From Enterococcus sp. DIV0212c (GTDB lineage Bacteria; Bacillota; Bacilli; Lactobacillales; Enterococcaceae), in contig NZ_JAFREN010000004.1 of NCBI RefSeq assembly GCF_017377505.1, positions 293,803 through 357,802 of the forward strand: a DNA stretch of 64,000 nt, read 5' to 3'. The notes under the pieces are model-generated. The model had not been told where the DNA came from, did no database searches, and was given only the letters and a program-made list of their open reading frames with translations. Of the stretch, positions 46,301-54,139 are shown one piece after another. Every line of letters starts with the position of its first letter. Position 1 is the first letter of the stretch. Made by a program: the position numbers and the translations under genes.

Positions 46301-46828
46301 TCTAGTTTTCCCAGCTCTTGTTGATTGAACTAAAGACAAACTATCTTTAATCGTATTTTTAACTTTTGAAGCAGGCTCATCACTAAATGTAATATTTGCT
46401 GAAGCCACCTCTTCATTTGCTTCATTAGTTAAAGTTATTTTACCTTCTGAAGTTTGATCTAAGCGACTAACTAAAAAATTTATTACTAAAGAATCACTAC
46501 TCTCTTTGGTCTTAATCAGTTTCGCATTAGAATTTTCTATATCCTCAATTGATATATTTTCTTTTTGCTTATCAGAAAGACCTTCTAATAATTCTTCAGT
46601 TGTAACTGCATTGATTCCTTCATAAGAAAGTTTCAATTTTTCATTTACTGGTTTAGAAATCGTCAATGTTATTGGAAATTCCCCAGATTCATTTATCGGT
46701 TCCGTTTTAATGGAATACGCTTCTTCCGATGCTTTCAATGGTGTTATATTATGAAAGATGATAATAGAGAAAATCCCCATCAATAAAACCAGTCCTAAAA
46801 TAAAGTAAGACTTTTTTCCGATTTTCAT
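43388..46828 (-). CDS. Giant WxL-domain adhesin with pectate-lyase-like and DUF11-type domains
   Basis: An 1146-residue exported protein, first gene of the WxL operon. Signal segment about 1-33; N-terminal unknown domain; beta-helix (pectate-lyase-like adhesive) region about 215-560 (AEFKAAYDDQTVTKIIMTTDI, IEIDGGGFILDM, LTVGENSIYN in part); Ig-like bacterial domains about 630-800 (TPPEPAIVDGGKV); a DUF11/isopeptide-type repeat about 835-960 (VGDILTYTLTAQN, VVVTDTLPVGVDFDP); and a C-terminal WxL domain with GWSLTAKM and YQGEILWELGDTP. It is expected to be held non-covalently on the wall by its WxL domain and to act as an adhesin. Confidence 0.9.
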   Translation of the reverse strand: MKIGKKSYFILGLVLLMGIFSIIIFHNITPLKASEEAYSIKTEPINESGEFPITLTISKPVNEKLKLSYEGINAVTTEELLEGLSDKQKENISIEDIENSNAKLIKTKESSDSLVINFLVSRLDQTSEGKITLTNEANEEVASANITFSDEPASKVKNTIKDSLSLVQSTRAGKTRDDAATGPVLSTPEEIAAANDAANTRFGFDPLVNVKTVGSWAEFKAAYDDQTVTKIIMTTDISRTSNLALRQTSIEIDGGGFILDMNSDTLRMATRPTDGIGFFHFHDMTAKNSANEGNGLGGNMWAFVNATNGTPNSQNWYYRTGNINTVRENGQRVIRLIRGTRGEITVYGKLNLITTSENFYAGSMIIEDGTNWYGEDTGSNYSVIWFEQNSSGTDTGAAQKFEIGKHAQVVLKNSTNGTAYPAVYSYYSNLTVGENSIYNSNMNGNSVRFDNTGSSMTVKKDATVNLLSRGSGSVMQFSTNNSAFNLEPGGSIYIVGSTTSPVVDITGGSNRTFTMNSPKGFDIRNKNTGSASNSPAVSTTNVATNIFTINDSDIDLWTLRSELMGPSQQTYAKVEQFSAKANGGAANVTTTEPGLATFVATQYRRIAGMNANPEVEWVPVTDADKTYKARVKIGMTPTDNFDENGNVILQPVYAAAGQAQVTYTDTYGETHTVSTDNQGYAIMTDTKFNITNKEIKAHAVRGPWISETDPVTPVLDVTPPEPAIVDGGKVTNAMKQLIGKDAEPKAKIYVDINGTRQSNVGIVNDDGTWAYNLPRYLNTGEIVQIFLEDNAGKITEMLDPVAPTTNTANGNINPATELKYRDATFKAATKYTVEDVLPDKPLMEKTVVSSGGQTTQVGDILTYTLTAQNNKAASYTTNWAKVVVTDTLPVGVDFDPVTAEVKINGVAAVNSTDYTYDPDTRLLTVNIGDLTTGATAKVTFQATVAAKAVGTIITNKAKAVGDSPRETPFVEGSINSDAQHETYSAESLSVDNPGGTVFGVLELASAPTEIDFGSVKYQGKKTRVNAAEHHGDDLIVKDSRANKKGWSLTAKMTTPMTSMTPDTPAYTLDGALKYVYKNREITLNGGAQDIMVQGAVTGGSIEGATYNISDSWSESGDGFKFEVSAADVKTLGTYQGEILWELGDTP

Positions 46829-46944
46829 ACATTTTCAACTCCTTCCCAAAACAATTTTTTGCACGTCTGTCTTAGAAGAACGCACAATCTATTTCTATTT
46901 TTCTTGCCAATTGTCTAATTTTTTGTTACATTCACAATGCAGGG

Positions 46945-47030
46945 GAAAATTAGCACTCAACTTTTGTTTACTATTCCATGGAGAATGGCTGTTCTCGATC
47001 ATGGAATTAGCAAAATGAGCACTGATTTTC
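46945..47030. other. Long imperfect hairpin between the WxL operon and its regulator
   Basis: Nested inverted repeats: GAAAATTAGCACTCA (46945-46959) with TGAGCACTGATTTTC (47016-47030), ATTCCATG (46973-46980) with CATGGAAT (47000-47007), and GAGAA/TTCTC at the tip. It lacks a minus-strand U-tract but has a U-rich stretch on the plus strand. It may be a terminator for the regulator gene or a structured 5' element. A 72-codon plus-strand frame across it looks fortuitous. Confidence 0.6.
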
Positions 47031-47174
47031 TCTATTTTTGTTTATGTTTCAACAGTTGGCTAGAAAAAGAGAAAACTTATTTAATTCGCTATTTGTCACC
47101 GTCATTGTCTTTAGTCTGTTTCAGATCAACCGCCATGACATATCTTTGTTCATAACTATTTATTTGGCAATAAT

Positions 47175-47864
47175 TTATAGTGTTAACTTATAGCCTTTTG
47201 AACGAACTGTTTTAATGTGCTTAGGATGTGCAGGGTCTTCTTCGATTTTTTGTCTTAGATGAAAAATCAAATTTGATACACGGTACTGTTTATCATTGCC
47301 ATCACTTTCCCAAACATTTTTGTAGATATCGTCATATGAAACGGCTACACCTTGTTGGGTTTGTAAAAACTCGATTGTTTTAAATTCTAGTTTTGTTAAG
47401 TTGATTTCTTCGCCATTCAATACAACACTAAAATTGGATGGGCGTAATTGAAGCCCTGAGTTACCCTTAGTCTCATTTACATGTTCGTCACTCTTTGTAT
47501 AAACACGGTTGTATCTATCTAATGAATTTGTTATTAAAAGTTTGCATTCTTCTGGATCACATTCATCATCAAGTATTCCGTCAGCTCCAAGCTGCAAATA
47601 AACAATATGATTCATCTTATTTGTCCGTTCTGAAATCACCCAAATGAAGGTATCACATTTTTTCTTTAATGAAATAATCAATTCGCAAATCATCCCAATA
47701 TTTTGTGCATCGTGTTCATTGATCAAAATTCCATTATAATTTTCTACTTTTTCTACTACTTCTTTTTTATTGACTGGATGTACATGTAATTGATCACTTT
47801 TTAATGATTCTATGTATTTTTCTTTATCGATTTCATCTAGCAAAACAAATCCTAGGTTGTACAT
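47175..47864 (-). CDS. Winged-helix response-regulator-like protein with pseudo-receiver domain
   Basis: A 229-residue DNA-binding protein. The C-terminal domain (about 130-229; LTKLEFKTIEFLQTQQGVAVSYDDIYKNVW, VSNLIFHLRQKIEEDP, IKTVRSKGYKLTL in part) is an OmpR/PhoB winged helix. The N-terminal half is alpha/beta but the strand where the phosphorylated Asp should lie reads GILINEHD, so a normal phospho-acceptor seems absent. No histidine kinase gene is nearby. It precedes the WxL operon on the same strand and is the likely local regulator; similar atypical regulators accompany enterococcal WxL loci. Confidence 0.85.
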   Translation of the reverse strand: MYNLGFVLLDEIDKEKYIESLKSDQLHVHPVNKKEVVEKVENYNGILINEHDAQNIGMICELIISLKKKCDTFIWVISERTNKMNHIVYLQLGADGILDDECDPEECKLLITNSLDRYNRVYTKSDEHVNETKGNSGLQLRPSNFSVVLNGEEINLTKLEFKTIEFLQTQQGVAVSYDDIYKNVWESDGNDKQYRVSNLIFHLRQKIEEDPAHPKHIKTVRSKGYKLTL

Positions 47865-48226
47865 ACGGCGGGCTCCTTTATAATTTTGTTGATCGATCAG
47901 CCATCTCCACTGACACTTCTTATCTTCACATCAAATAAATTTGAAGAAAATTATATTTTACATATAATATAGATATATTTTTTAAACTAAAATAAGTTTA
48001 ATCTATTTCATTTATCAAGTCCACACAAATTCTTTATTTTATTTATCACTTTTTTGATTAAAAATACAAATAATTGAGAATTCTGTGAATATTATGTTCC
48101 CAGCCGATTTTTTATCCAGTCTTTATCTTGAGTATTCTTTAAATAAAACATTGGTTTATAACACTTTAGTTATGCTTAAGTTTTCTTTCCCAACCTATGC
48201 TAAAATAATTAAAAAGGGGCGAAAAA
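47865..48226. other. AT-rich divergent intergenic region
   Basis: Very AT-rich; separates the WxL regulator from a plus-strand hypothetical gene. TGCTAAAAT at about 48196-48204 could be an extended -10 for the latter. No ORF or hairpin with confidence. Confidence 0.4.
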
Positions 48227-48565
48227 ATGAAGAAAAAAACGCAGATTGATACCTTAATGATTTTTTTTAATGATGAAAAAAAATTTATGACTGATGGTTA
48301 TTATAGAATTCGGACAATTAATGAGGACACTGTAGAATTAGCTTTTTTAGTTGCAGGTTCTTGTGGTGAAACGCTTGTCCATCCTCAAATTACAGTTTCA
48401 CTGACTGAGTCAAAACAAGCACTTGGGATAAAGCTAATTGATATGTACACTACTCCACCGTTATTTCTTCATCGAAATAATCACACTGCTCATGAAATTG
48501 ATAAAGCATTAGATCATTTAATTGAAAAATTTTCCAGTAAAATAAAAAACACCAAGACTAATTAA
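48227..48565 (+). CDS. Hypothetical protein
   Basis: A 112-residue soluble protein of unknown function. It has a basic start (KKKTQID), no signal peptide or membrane helix, and a mixed alpha/beta composition; the C-terminal 30 residues form an amphipathic helix (EIDKALDHLIEKFSSKIKN). A clear ribosome site (AAAGGGGCG) and a terminator after the stop support that it is a real gene. A single Cys and the motif VAGSCGETLVHPQI give no functional clue. Confidence 0.65.
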   Translation: MKKKTQIDTLMIFFNDEKKFMTDGYYRIRTINEDTVELAFLVAGSCGETLVHPQITVSLTESKQALGIKLIDMYTTPPLFLHRNNHTAHEIDKALDHLIEKFSSKIKNTKTN

Positions 48566-48588
48566 ATAATCGTCTTGGTATTTTCTTT
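48550..48588 (+). terminator. Intrinsic terminator of the hypothetical gene
   Basis: ACCAAGAC (48553-48560) pairs with GTCTTGGT (48574-48581), followed by ATTTTCTTT. Confidence 0.85.
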
Positions 48589-48741
48589 ATAAATAATCAA
48601 AATTATGACGTAAAAATGGTCCATTTATTAGGATGTATTCACCCAATACTAGCTATTTTAGCTAAATAAATTCATTAAATAATTAACTATTTTATACATG
48701 TTTTAAAAAAAATATACATTGAATGCTCTAAAGATCTAGAT

Positions 48742-49173
48742 TTACATTTTGTGTACACTATGTGCACTTTGAATGCCTCCGCAAGCTTCTTTACAAGCTT
48801 GATTGATTAGTCTAAACGAACTTTCTGTACTATTTAAGCCACGTTTGTATTTGATTTCATCGATGACTTCACATTTTTCATTCAACGCTTCCAGCCAAAA
48901 ATAGATGCCTTCCTTATAAGTATCCAACCCTTCTAATAGGATTTTCGTTGCTTCTTTTTCGCCATAAAATACTAAGTTTTTTCTAAAACTAGCTTCTTCG
49001 ACAAAGAACCGATTAACATTGGTACGGCAAAATCTATATGTATCTTTACCCCTTCTGTTAATGGCTTGGCTGCAGCTGTTCTCTTGTACTTCCTTAGAAA
49101 TGGCATTAAAAATCTCATTGTAGACTTCAACTCGTTGCATTACTGACAATATCATATCTGTATAACTAAACAT
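48742..49173 (-). CDS. Hypothetical protein
   Basis: A 143-residue soluble, mostly helical protein, unrecognised. The ATG at 49173 follows GGAGGAGAG. Notable are five Cys (ENSCSQA, YRFCRTN, NEKCEV, QACKEACGG), an unusual content for a cytoplasmic enterococcal protein, and a His-containing tail SAHSVHKM. No membrane segments. It is isolated between AT-rich spacers, so context is uninformative. Confidence 0.65.
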   Translation of the reverse strand: MFSYTDMILSVMQRVEVYNEIFNAISKEVQENSCSQAINRRGKDTYRFCRTNVNRFFVEEASFRKNLVFYGEKEATKILLEGLDTYKEGIYFWLEALNEKCEVIDEIKYKRGLNSTESSFRLINQACKEACGGIQSAHSVHKM

Positions 49174-49569
49174 AATGCTCTCTCCTCCCATAACTAAGCA
49201 GCTAAAACCGCTGACTTATACTCATTATAGTATCTCTCAATCTTTAATATCAAGTAATATGCTATTAAAATCAAATATTTTTGTCATTTTTTTCATTCCT
49301 ATGTCTATTTTTTTTAGACTTTAAACAAAAAAAAGAGCCCATCACCCTAGTATTCATAAGGAAATCGAGCATTTTTTATTTTTTTAAATTTTTTTTATGA
49401 GATTATTTCTATATTTTTTATTAGTAATTTTTTTCTATAATAGAAATCGTCAATCATCCTAACTATTAAAAGTAGGAAAACACTTATAATATATAAAGTA
49501 TACATATTATCTAACATAGATTAAAACATAACGCTCATTAAAAACAGACAAAAAACTATTTTTTAGTTA
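49174..49569. other. AT-rich spacer, no gene seen
   Basis: Very low GC, with homopolymeric T-runs at 49375-49435. No credible ORF. The right end merges into the merR promoter. Confidence 0.5.
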
Positions 49570-49600
49570 TTGACATTGGAGCATACTCCAATGTTAAGAT
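49570..49600 (+). promoter_or_regulatory. MerR-type promoter with perfect operator dyad
   Basis: -35 TTGACA (49570-49575) and -10 TAAGAT (49595-49600) are 19 bp apart, the over-long spacing typical of MerR-activated promoters. The spacer carries the dyad ACATTGGAG-CATA-CTCCAATGT (49573-49594). Confidence 0.88.
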
Positions 49601-49618
49601 ATTTTTGAGGTGATTGAT

Positions 49619-50059
49619 ATGAAAGAACTATGGACTATTAAAGAAGTTGCTCAACGCATTCATTTGAGTGAAGATACCATCAGATATTATGAAAAGGAAC
49701 AATTGATAAAGCCCCAAAGAGGGGAAAATAATTATCGTTTATATGGTCCAAGAGAATTTGAGCGCTTAAAATATATTTCTGTTATGAAGTATGCCCGTTT
49801 TTCTTTAAAAGAGATGAAAGAATTGCTGCAATTATTCGACCAACCCGTTTCTTTAGAGTGTAATAACCGCAGTCGTGAGTTAATGGCAAACAAAATTAAT
49901 GATTTAGAGACAACCATCAAACATTATCAATTGATCATCAACTCAATAAAATCGCTGCCAGTCCCTGAAACTTATGAAGAATGCGAAGAAAATTACGATC
50001 AAATGATATCGGAGCTCACAGAATTCACTAATACTATTTTTGACGATTTACATCCTTAA
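49619..50059 (+). CDS. MerR-family transcriptional regulator
   Basis: A 146-residue regulator. The winged-helix domain (about residues 1-70) has TIKEVAQRIHLSEDTIRYYEKEQLI (in part) and NNYRLYGPREFERLKYI, canonical for MerR. A coiled-coil dimer helix follows (about 75-120) and the C-terminal effector part is short and acidic. One Cys lies in ECNNRSRE and another in EECEENY, so thiol or aldehyde/quinone sensing (AdhR/NmlR-like) is possible. The ATG at 49619 is preceded by GAGGTGATT; a GTG three codons earlier lies inside that site. It heads an operon with a quinone reductase. Confidence 0.9.
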   Translation: MKELWTIKEVAQRIHLSEDTIRYYEKEQLIKPQRGENNYRLYGPREFERLKYISVMKYARFSLKEMKELLQLFDQPVSLECNNRSRELMANKINDLETTIKHYQLIINSIKSLPVPETYEECEENYDQMISELTEFTNTIFDDLHP

Positions 50060-50082
50060 ACTACTGATTTGGAGGACCACAA

Positions 50083-50658
50083 ATGAATGTACTAATCATC
50101 TATGCCTATCCTAATACAACAGGCTATACGCATGCTATTTTTAATAATGTTAAGCAAGGAACGGAACAAAAAAATACAGTTAAAATCATCGATCTTTATA
50201 AAGAAAATTTCGATCCCATACTGGTTTTCAATGAAACAAAAAAGAGAAGGAATATGCAATTTGATGAAGAAACAGCTAGTTATCGTGAGCAAATTTTATG
50301 GGCTGATCATATCATCTTCGTATTTCCGATTTGGTGGGGAGGTATGCCGGCTATTTTAAAAGGGTTTATTGATAAAGTCTTCAGTAAAGGATTTGCCTAT
50401 ACTTATAAAGGTAGTCTTCCAGTCGGGCTTTTAAAAGAAAAATCAGCGTGGATCATAACAACTGAAGATTCACCTAAATGGTATAAAAAGCTATTTCAAC
50501 AAGATTATGGCACTGTTTTAAAAAAACAAGTATTACACATGTGTGGAATTAAAAAGGTCCAACACTTTTCATTATCTTCTTTGAGAAATCTAAATGAGGG
50601 ACAACGGAAAAAATTTCTACAAAAAATGCTTAAAAAAAGTTCTGAATTAACCAAATGA
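50083..50658 (+). CDS. NAD(P)H dehydrogenase (quinone), flavodoxin-like fold (KefF/MdaB/NQO family)
   Basis: A 191-residue flavoprotein. LIIYAYPNTTGYTHAIF (in part) at the N-terminus binds the FMN/FAD phosphate; WADHIIFVFPIWWGGMPAILKGFIDKVFSKGFAY (in part, about 78-110) is the hallmark of this oxidoreductase family. It should reduce quinones or other electrophiles with NAD(P)H. It lies 24 bp after the MerR gene, so it is the probable effector gene of that regulator, giving a two-gene electrophile-response unit. Confidence 0.9.
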   Translation: MNVLIIYAYPNTTGYTHAIFNNVKQGTEQKNTVKIIDLYKENFDPILVFNETKKRRNMQFDEETASYREQILWADHIIFVFPIWWGGMPAILKGFIDKVFSKGFAYTYKGSLPVGLLKEKSAWIITTEDSPKWYKKLFQQDYGTVLKKQVLHMCGIKKVQHFSLSSLRNLNEGQRKKFLQKMLKKSSELTK

Positions 50659-50670
50659 TTACTTGTACAA

Positions 50671-50720
50671 AAAGAGGGAATTACAACAATTACAATCGTA
50701 ATTGCTGTAATTCCCTCTTT
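50671..50720. terminator. Bidirectional terminator
   Basis: AAAGAGGGAATTACA (50671-50685) pairs with TGTAATTCCCTCTTT (50706-50720), with further inner pairing. It separates the quinone reductase from the convergent GNAT gene. Confidence 0.92.
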
Positions 50721-51147
50721 ATTTTCTTTTTAAATGCAAAATGGGGTAAGCTCTGCCTGCATCATCCACTTCACTGCGCTCATATTCTTCAAACCCCATC
50801 GCTTGATAAAAGGCTTTTGCAGATTTGTTTTGTTCATTGACATCAACGAATTGAATCCCCTTTTCTTCAATCAAAGTCATTACTATCTGCTTGCCATACC
50901 CTTTACCGATATATTGTGGTTCTAGAAAAAGCATCTCTAATTTATTCCCATCTACCCCTGAAAAGCCAACGTTCTTTTCTTGATCCAGCCAAATTTGTAC
51001 ATCCAAGTGTGGAAAATAGGTCGGTAACTCTTTTTTTATTGTTTTGAAATCTTCGATTTGTAAGAAAACATGGGTTTGCTTGACTGATCTACTCCAAATT
51101 TCTACCAGATTTTTATACTCTTTTTTAGTCGCTTGAAGCTGTTTCAT
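50719..51147 (-). CDS. GNAT-family N-acetyltransferase
   Basis: A 142-residue acetyltransferase. The acetyl-CoA loop is YIGKGYGKQIV (about residue 80), with the preceding MLFLEPQ strand and the following NEQNKSAKAFYQAMGFEEYER (in part) as motif B. It resembles YjaB-type GNATs that lack a defined substrate. The ATG at 51147 follows AAGGAG and overlaps the end of the upstream grpB-like gene by 23 nt; the longer frame has no ribosome site. Confidence 0.87.
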   Translation of the reverse strand: MKQLQATKKEYKNLVEIWSRSVKQTHVFLQIEDFKTIKKELPTYFPHLDVQIWLDQEKNVGFSGVDGNKLEMLFLEPQYIGKGYGKQIVMTLIEEKGIQFVDVNEQNKSAKAFYQAMGFEEYERSEVDDAGRAYPILHLKRK

Positions 51148-51667
51148 TGTTTTTCTCCTTTTTCCAGACGATCGCTTTTTGATCGATTGCTTTAATAAAT
51201 GTATCTTTTCCGTCCATATATGCTTGAATGTCATAAGGGAATTGTTCGGCTAATTTCGATTTTAGTTTACTGTAGGCCTCCGCATCTTCCCGATGATTAT
51301 TTAGAAAATCTCTAAACGCTAGGTGACGATCAATTTCTGGATTACCGATTTGAAAGACATGGATATGATGACTTCTTTGGTCTCCACCTTTTATAAAAAA
51401 ACGTCGTTTGGACATTCCGTTTTCCCCTAAACAATTATAACCTAACTGCTCCATTGTATGATTATAATTATCTACCTTTTTGATATCTAGCACTACCATC
51501 ATGATATCAATGACAGGTTTTGCCTTGATGCCTTCAATAGCTGTACTTCCAATATGATAGATAGCAACCATTTCATTTGTAAAGATCGACTCTAGCTGTT
51601 TTTCTTCATGTTTGAACTGATTTTTCCAGTCTTTTTTAGCATCGACTACTTCAACTTTTCTCGTCAT
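51125..51667 (-). CDS. GrpB family protein (UPF0157 nucleotidyltransferase-like)
   Basis: A 180-residue protein of the GrpB/UPF0157 family, which has a nucleotidyltransferase fold of unknown substrate. YHIGSTAIEGIKAKPVIDIMMVV (in part, about residues 37-59) is the family signature, containing the GS and the DxD-like ID elements. A second block RSHHIHVFQIGNPEIDRHLAFRDFL (in part) follows. It overlaps the GNAT gene and starts 8 bp after the DUF1003 gene, so the three are an operon. Confidence 0.88.
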   Translation of the reverse strand: MTRKVEVVDAKKDWKNQFKHEEKQLESIFTNEMVAIYHIGSTAIEGIKAKPVIDIMMVVLDIKKVDNYNHTMEQLGYNCLGENGMSKRRFFIKGGDQRSHHIHVFQIGNPEIDRHLAFRDFLNNHREDAEAYSKLKSKLAEQFPYDIQAYMDGKDTFIKAIDQKAIVWKKEKNNETASSD

Positions 51668-51675
51668 TCACTTAC

Positions 51676-52371
51676 TCATTTCTTTTTATTTAGTTCATTG
51701 ATTTGTTCTTGCAGCTCTCCTAAAAGCTCAATCTGCATATTTTGCATCTGAACTAAGTGTTGCCATTGGCTATTGATCAAATAATCCATTTTTTCATGGA
51801 GTAAGTTGACTTCTATTTCAGATTTCAGATTAACTTGATAGTCATTCGCTGCTTGTTTTCGGTCTCTGTCTTCTTGTCGATTTTGGCTCATCATAATGAT
51901 TGGTGCTTGAATAGCTGCTAAACAAGACAACGCTAAATTGAGTAAAATATAGGGATACGGATCAAATGGTTTAAAAAAGAACATTACCGAATTAATAACG
52001 ATCCAAGTCACTAATATAGCAATAAAAATGAAAATAAACGGCCAACTTCCGCCAAATTTAGCGATTCCATCTGCCGTTTTTTGTCCCGTAGTCAAGTTTT
52101 TTTCGGCCGAAGAATCTAGTTTGTCAGTAATGGTTGTATTATCTTTAATACTTTGCATGATCGTTTCATTCAATTGTTCCATTTTTCCTGAATCCGTTGA
52201 AATCAACACTTTAATATAATCTAAACGATAATTCAATAAATCTGGAAAAGTGACTTTGGAATCTTCTGTAAGTTCTGGGCGCAATTTTAAAATGTATTGA
52301 CGAATCTCTTCTTCCACATTTTTCAAAACGATTCCGTCGATATGCTTAGACTCTTTTGTGGTCATTTTCAT
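51676..52371 (-). CDS. DUF1003-family membrane protein
   Basis: A 231-residue protein. N-terminal soluble part (about 1-95), two membrane helices (about 108-130 and 143-165) separated by FFKPFDPYPYILLN, then QAPIIMMSQNRQEDRDRKQA, the strongly conserved DUF1003 motif, and a C-terminal coiled coil (about 185-231). Function unknown; related to CorA-like or Mg/stress membrane proteins only loosely. First gene of an operon with grpB-like and GNAT. Confidence 0.88.
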   Translation of the reverse strand: MKMTTKESKHIDGIVLKNVEEEIRQYILKLRPELTEDSKVTFPDLLNYRLDYIKVLISTDSGKMEQLNETIMQSIKDNTTITDKLDSSAEKNLTTGQKTADGIAKFGGSWPFIFIFIAILVTWIVINSVMFFFKPFDPYPYILLNLALSCLAAIQAPIIMMSQNRQEDRDRKQAANDYQVNLKSEIEVNLLHEKMDYLINSQWQHLVQMQNMQIELLGELQEQINELNKKK

Positions 52372-52435
52372 CTACTCCTTTTTCAGTATATAACTATCAT
52401 ACAACGTTCTAAGGCTTTGAGACATTGATTTGACT

Positions 52436-52468
52436 AAAAAAAGCCTTTCTTTTTGAAAGACTTTTTCT
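52436..52468 (-). terminator. Intrinsic terminator of the second peptide-binding lipoprotein gene
   Basis: AAAAAGTCTTTC / GAAAGGCTTTTTTT arms (minus) with a U-run, ten bases past the stop. Confidence 0.85.
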
Positions 52469-52477
52469 AGAAGAAAA

Positions 52478-54115
52478 TTATTCACTTTCTTTATAAACAT
52501 TTTTCAAGGTTAACGGTGCTGCAAAAGTATGATAACTCAAGCCTTTAACTTGAGGATTTTGTAAAACAGATTGTTGGTTCTGACTGATAATGATCATACC
52601 AGCTGTATCTTCAATTCCTTCTTTTTCAGCTGCAATCAATGTCTGCCAGCGCTTTTCTAAGTCTGTCGCATAAGTTTTTGAAGCATCCTCTAATAATTTA
52701 TCAAATGTTGGATTCGCGTAATTCCGATCATTTCCTGAGCGCAACATACCAAGTGTGGATATCGGATCTTGATAATCTGGCGTCCAGTAAATCAAGAACA
52801 TATCATAATCACTTTCGCGACTTAAGTTTAGTGCTGTTTCTGTTGGCAAGGCGGACAGATTAATCTTTAAACCAGAAAATAGTTTTTCCAAACTGCCTTG
52901 TAGGCTTTCACCCATTTTTTTGTAAGAACCATCATCTGTCACCATTAAGTCTAGTGTGATTTTGTCGCCTAATTCTTTTTTAGCTAATTCCCAATATTTT
53001 AGAGCTTCTTCTTTATTGTAGCTCATCAAATCGCCAGCTTCTTCTCTGAAATCTACACCTGTTTCAGGATTGCTCACAAACCCTTTGGTAATTGCTCCGT
53101 ATAAAGGTTTTGACCCATCTGCGATAATGTTGTTCACAAGATTTTCTTTATCAATACCAAGAGCTAAGGCTTTTCTCAAGTTTTCATTTTTTAATGGTGT
53201 ATCTTTTCCATTGCGTTTTTGATTTAAACGAATATAGTTCATCGTTGCTGTTGGATATGAATGATAGTCTGGGTTGCTTTGGTTTTGTTTCGCTAATTCC
53301 CCTGTGATCGCTGCAACATCCAATTGTCCATCTTCAAAAAGGTTGAGTGCTGTTGATGCTTCTTTAACTACTTCGTAATGAATGTTATCTGATTTTACAT
53401 TTTTATGATCCCAATATTTTTCATTTTTCTTTAAATCCCAACTTAAGTCTGTTTGCTTCCAACTTTCTACAATAAACGGACCATTATAGACTGTTTTTTC
53501 ACCCGTTGTCCCATAATCTGTGCCAAATTCTTCTACAACTTTTTGATTTTGCGGAAAAAATGTGGGAAAAGCTAAAACAGAGGTGAAATAAGGTTTAGCT
53601 TCTTTTAATTTTACTTCCAAAGTGTAATCATCGATCGCTTTTACGCCTAATTCGTCAACCGTTTTTTGTCCGGCTGAAATTTCTTCTGCATTTAAAATGG
53701 TATCAGCAACTAAGAAGCTATAGACAAATCCGTTTTTGGGATCGATCATTTTTTTCCACGCATACTCAAAATCTTTAGCCGTGACCGGATCATCATTGCT
53801 CCAGATAGCTTCTTCTCTTAGCTTAATTGTATATGTTTTGCCATCTTCAGAAATAGAAGGCATTTCTTTGGCTGCAGCTGGGATCAGCTGATCTTTATCG
53901 TCTAATGCATACAATCCTTCAAAAGCTGCTGTTTGAACGATTGCATCTGGAAAATCCAACATGACTGATGTATCCAGTGTAGTTAATTCAGATGGAGACA
54001 TTAAATTTAATGGTTTTGTGTCTTTTGCTGCTTCCTCTTTTTGCCCACCAGAACATCCCGAAATAATGACGGTCATTATGGCTAGTCCCATGATCGATTT
54101 AATTGCTTTTTTCAT
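52478..54115 (-). CDS. Oligopeptide ABC transporter substrate-binding lipoprotein (OppA family)
   Basis: A 545-residue lipoprotein with lipobox VIISGC (Cys near residue 21). SBP_bac_5 blocks: LTTLDTSVMLDFPDAI, AIWSNDDPVTAKDFEYAWKKMIDP (in part), NGPFIVESWKQ, and LIYWTPDYQDPISTL. It is paralogous to the lipoprotein at 0.7-2.4 kb. The ATG at 54115 follows AGGGGAG. No transporter genes are adjacent; a cupin gene lies just upstream. Binding specificity (nutrient peptides or pheromones) cannot be told. Confidence 0.9.
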   Translation of the reverse strand: MKKAIKSIMGLAIMTVIISGCSGGQKEEAAKDTKPLNLMSPSELTTLDTSVMLDFPDAIVQTAAFEGLYALDDKDQLIPAAAKEMPSISEDGKTYTIKLREEAIWSNDDPVTAKDFEYAWKKMIDPKNGFVYSFLVADTILNAEEISAGQKTVDELGVKAIDDYTLEVKLKEAKPYFTSVLAFPTFFPQNQKVVEEFGTDYGTTGEKTVYNGPFIVESWKQTDLSWDLKKNEKYWDHKNVKSDNIHYEVVKEASTALNLFEDGQLDVAAITGELAKQNQSNPDYHSYPTATMNYIRLNQKRNGKDTPLKNENLRKALALGIDKENLVNNIIADGSKPLYGAITKGFVSNPETGVDFREEAGDLMSYNKEEALKYWELAKKELGDKITLDLMVTDDGSYKKMGESLQGSLEKLFSGLKINLSALPTETALNLSRESDYDMFLIYWTPDYQDPISTLGMLRSGNDRNYANPTFDKLLEDASKTYATDLEKRWQTLIAAEKEGIEDTAGMIIISQNQQSVLQNPQVKGLSYHTFAAPLTLKNVYKESE

Positions 54116-54139
54116 ACGTTTCTCCCCTAATTTCATTTT

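Noticed and set aside
46937-47155. 72-codon plus-strand frame upstream of the WxL operon
   Set aside because: No ribosome site; it is imposed on a hairpin region and has an unlikely Cys/Tyr-rich composition.
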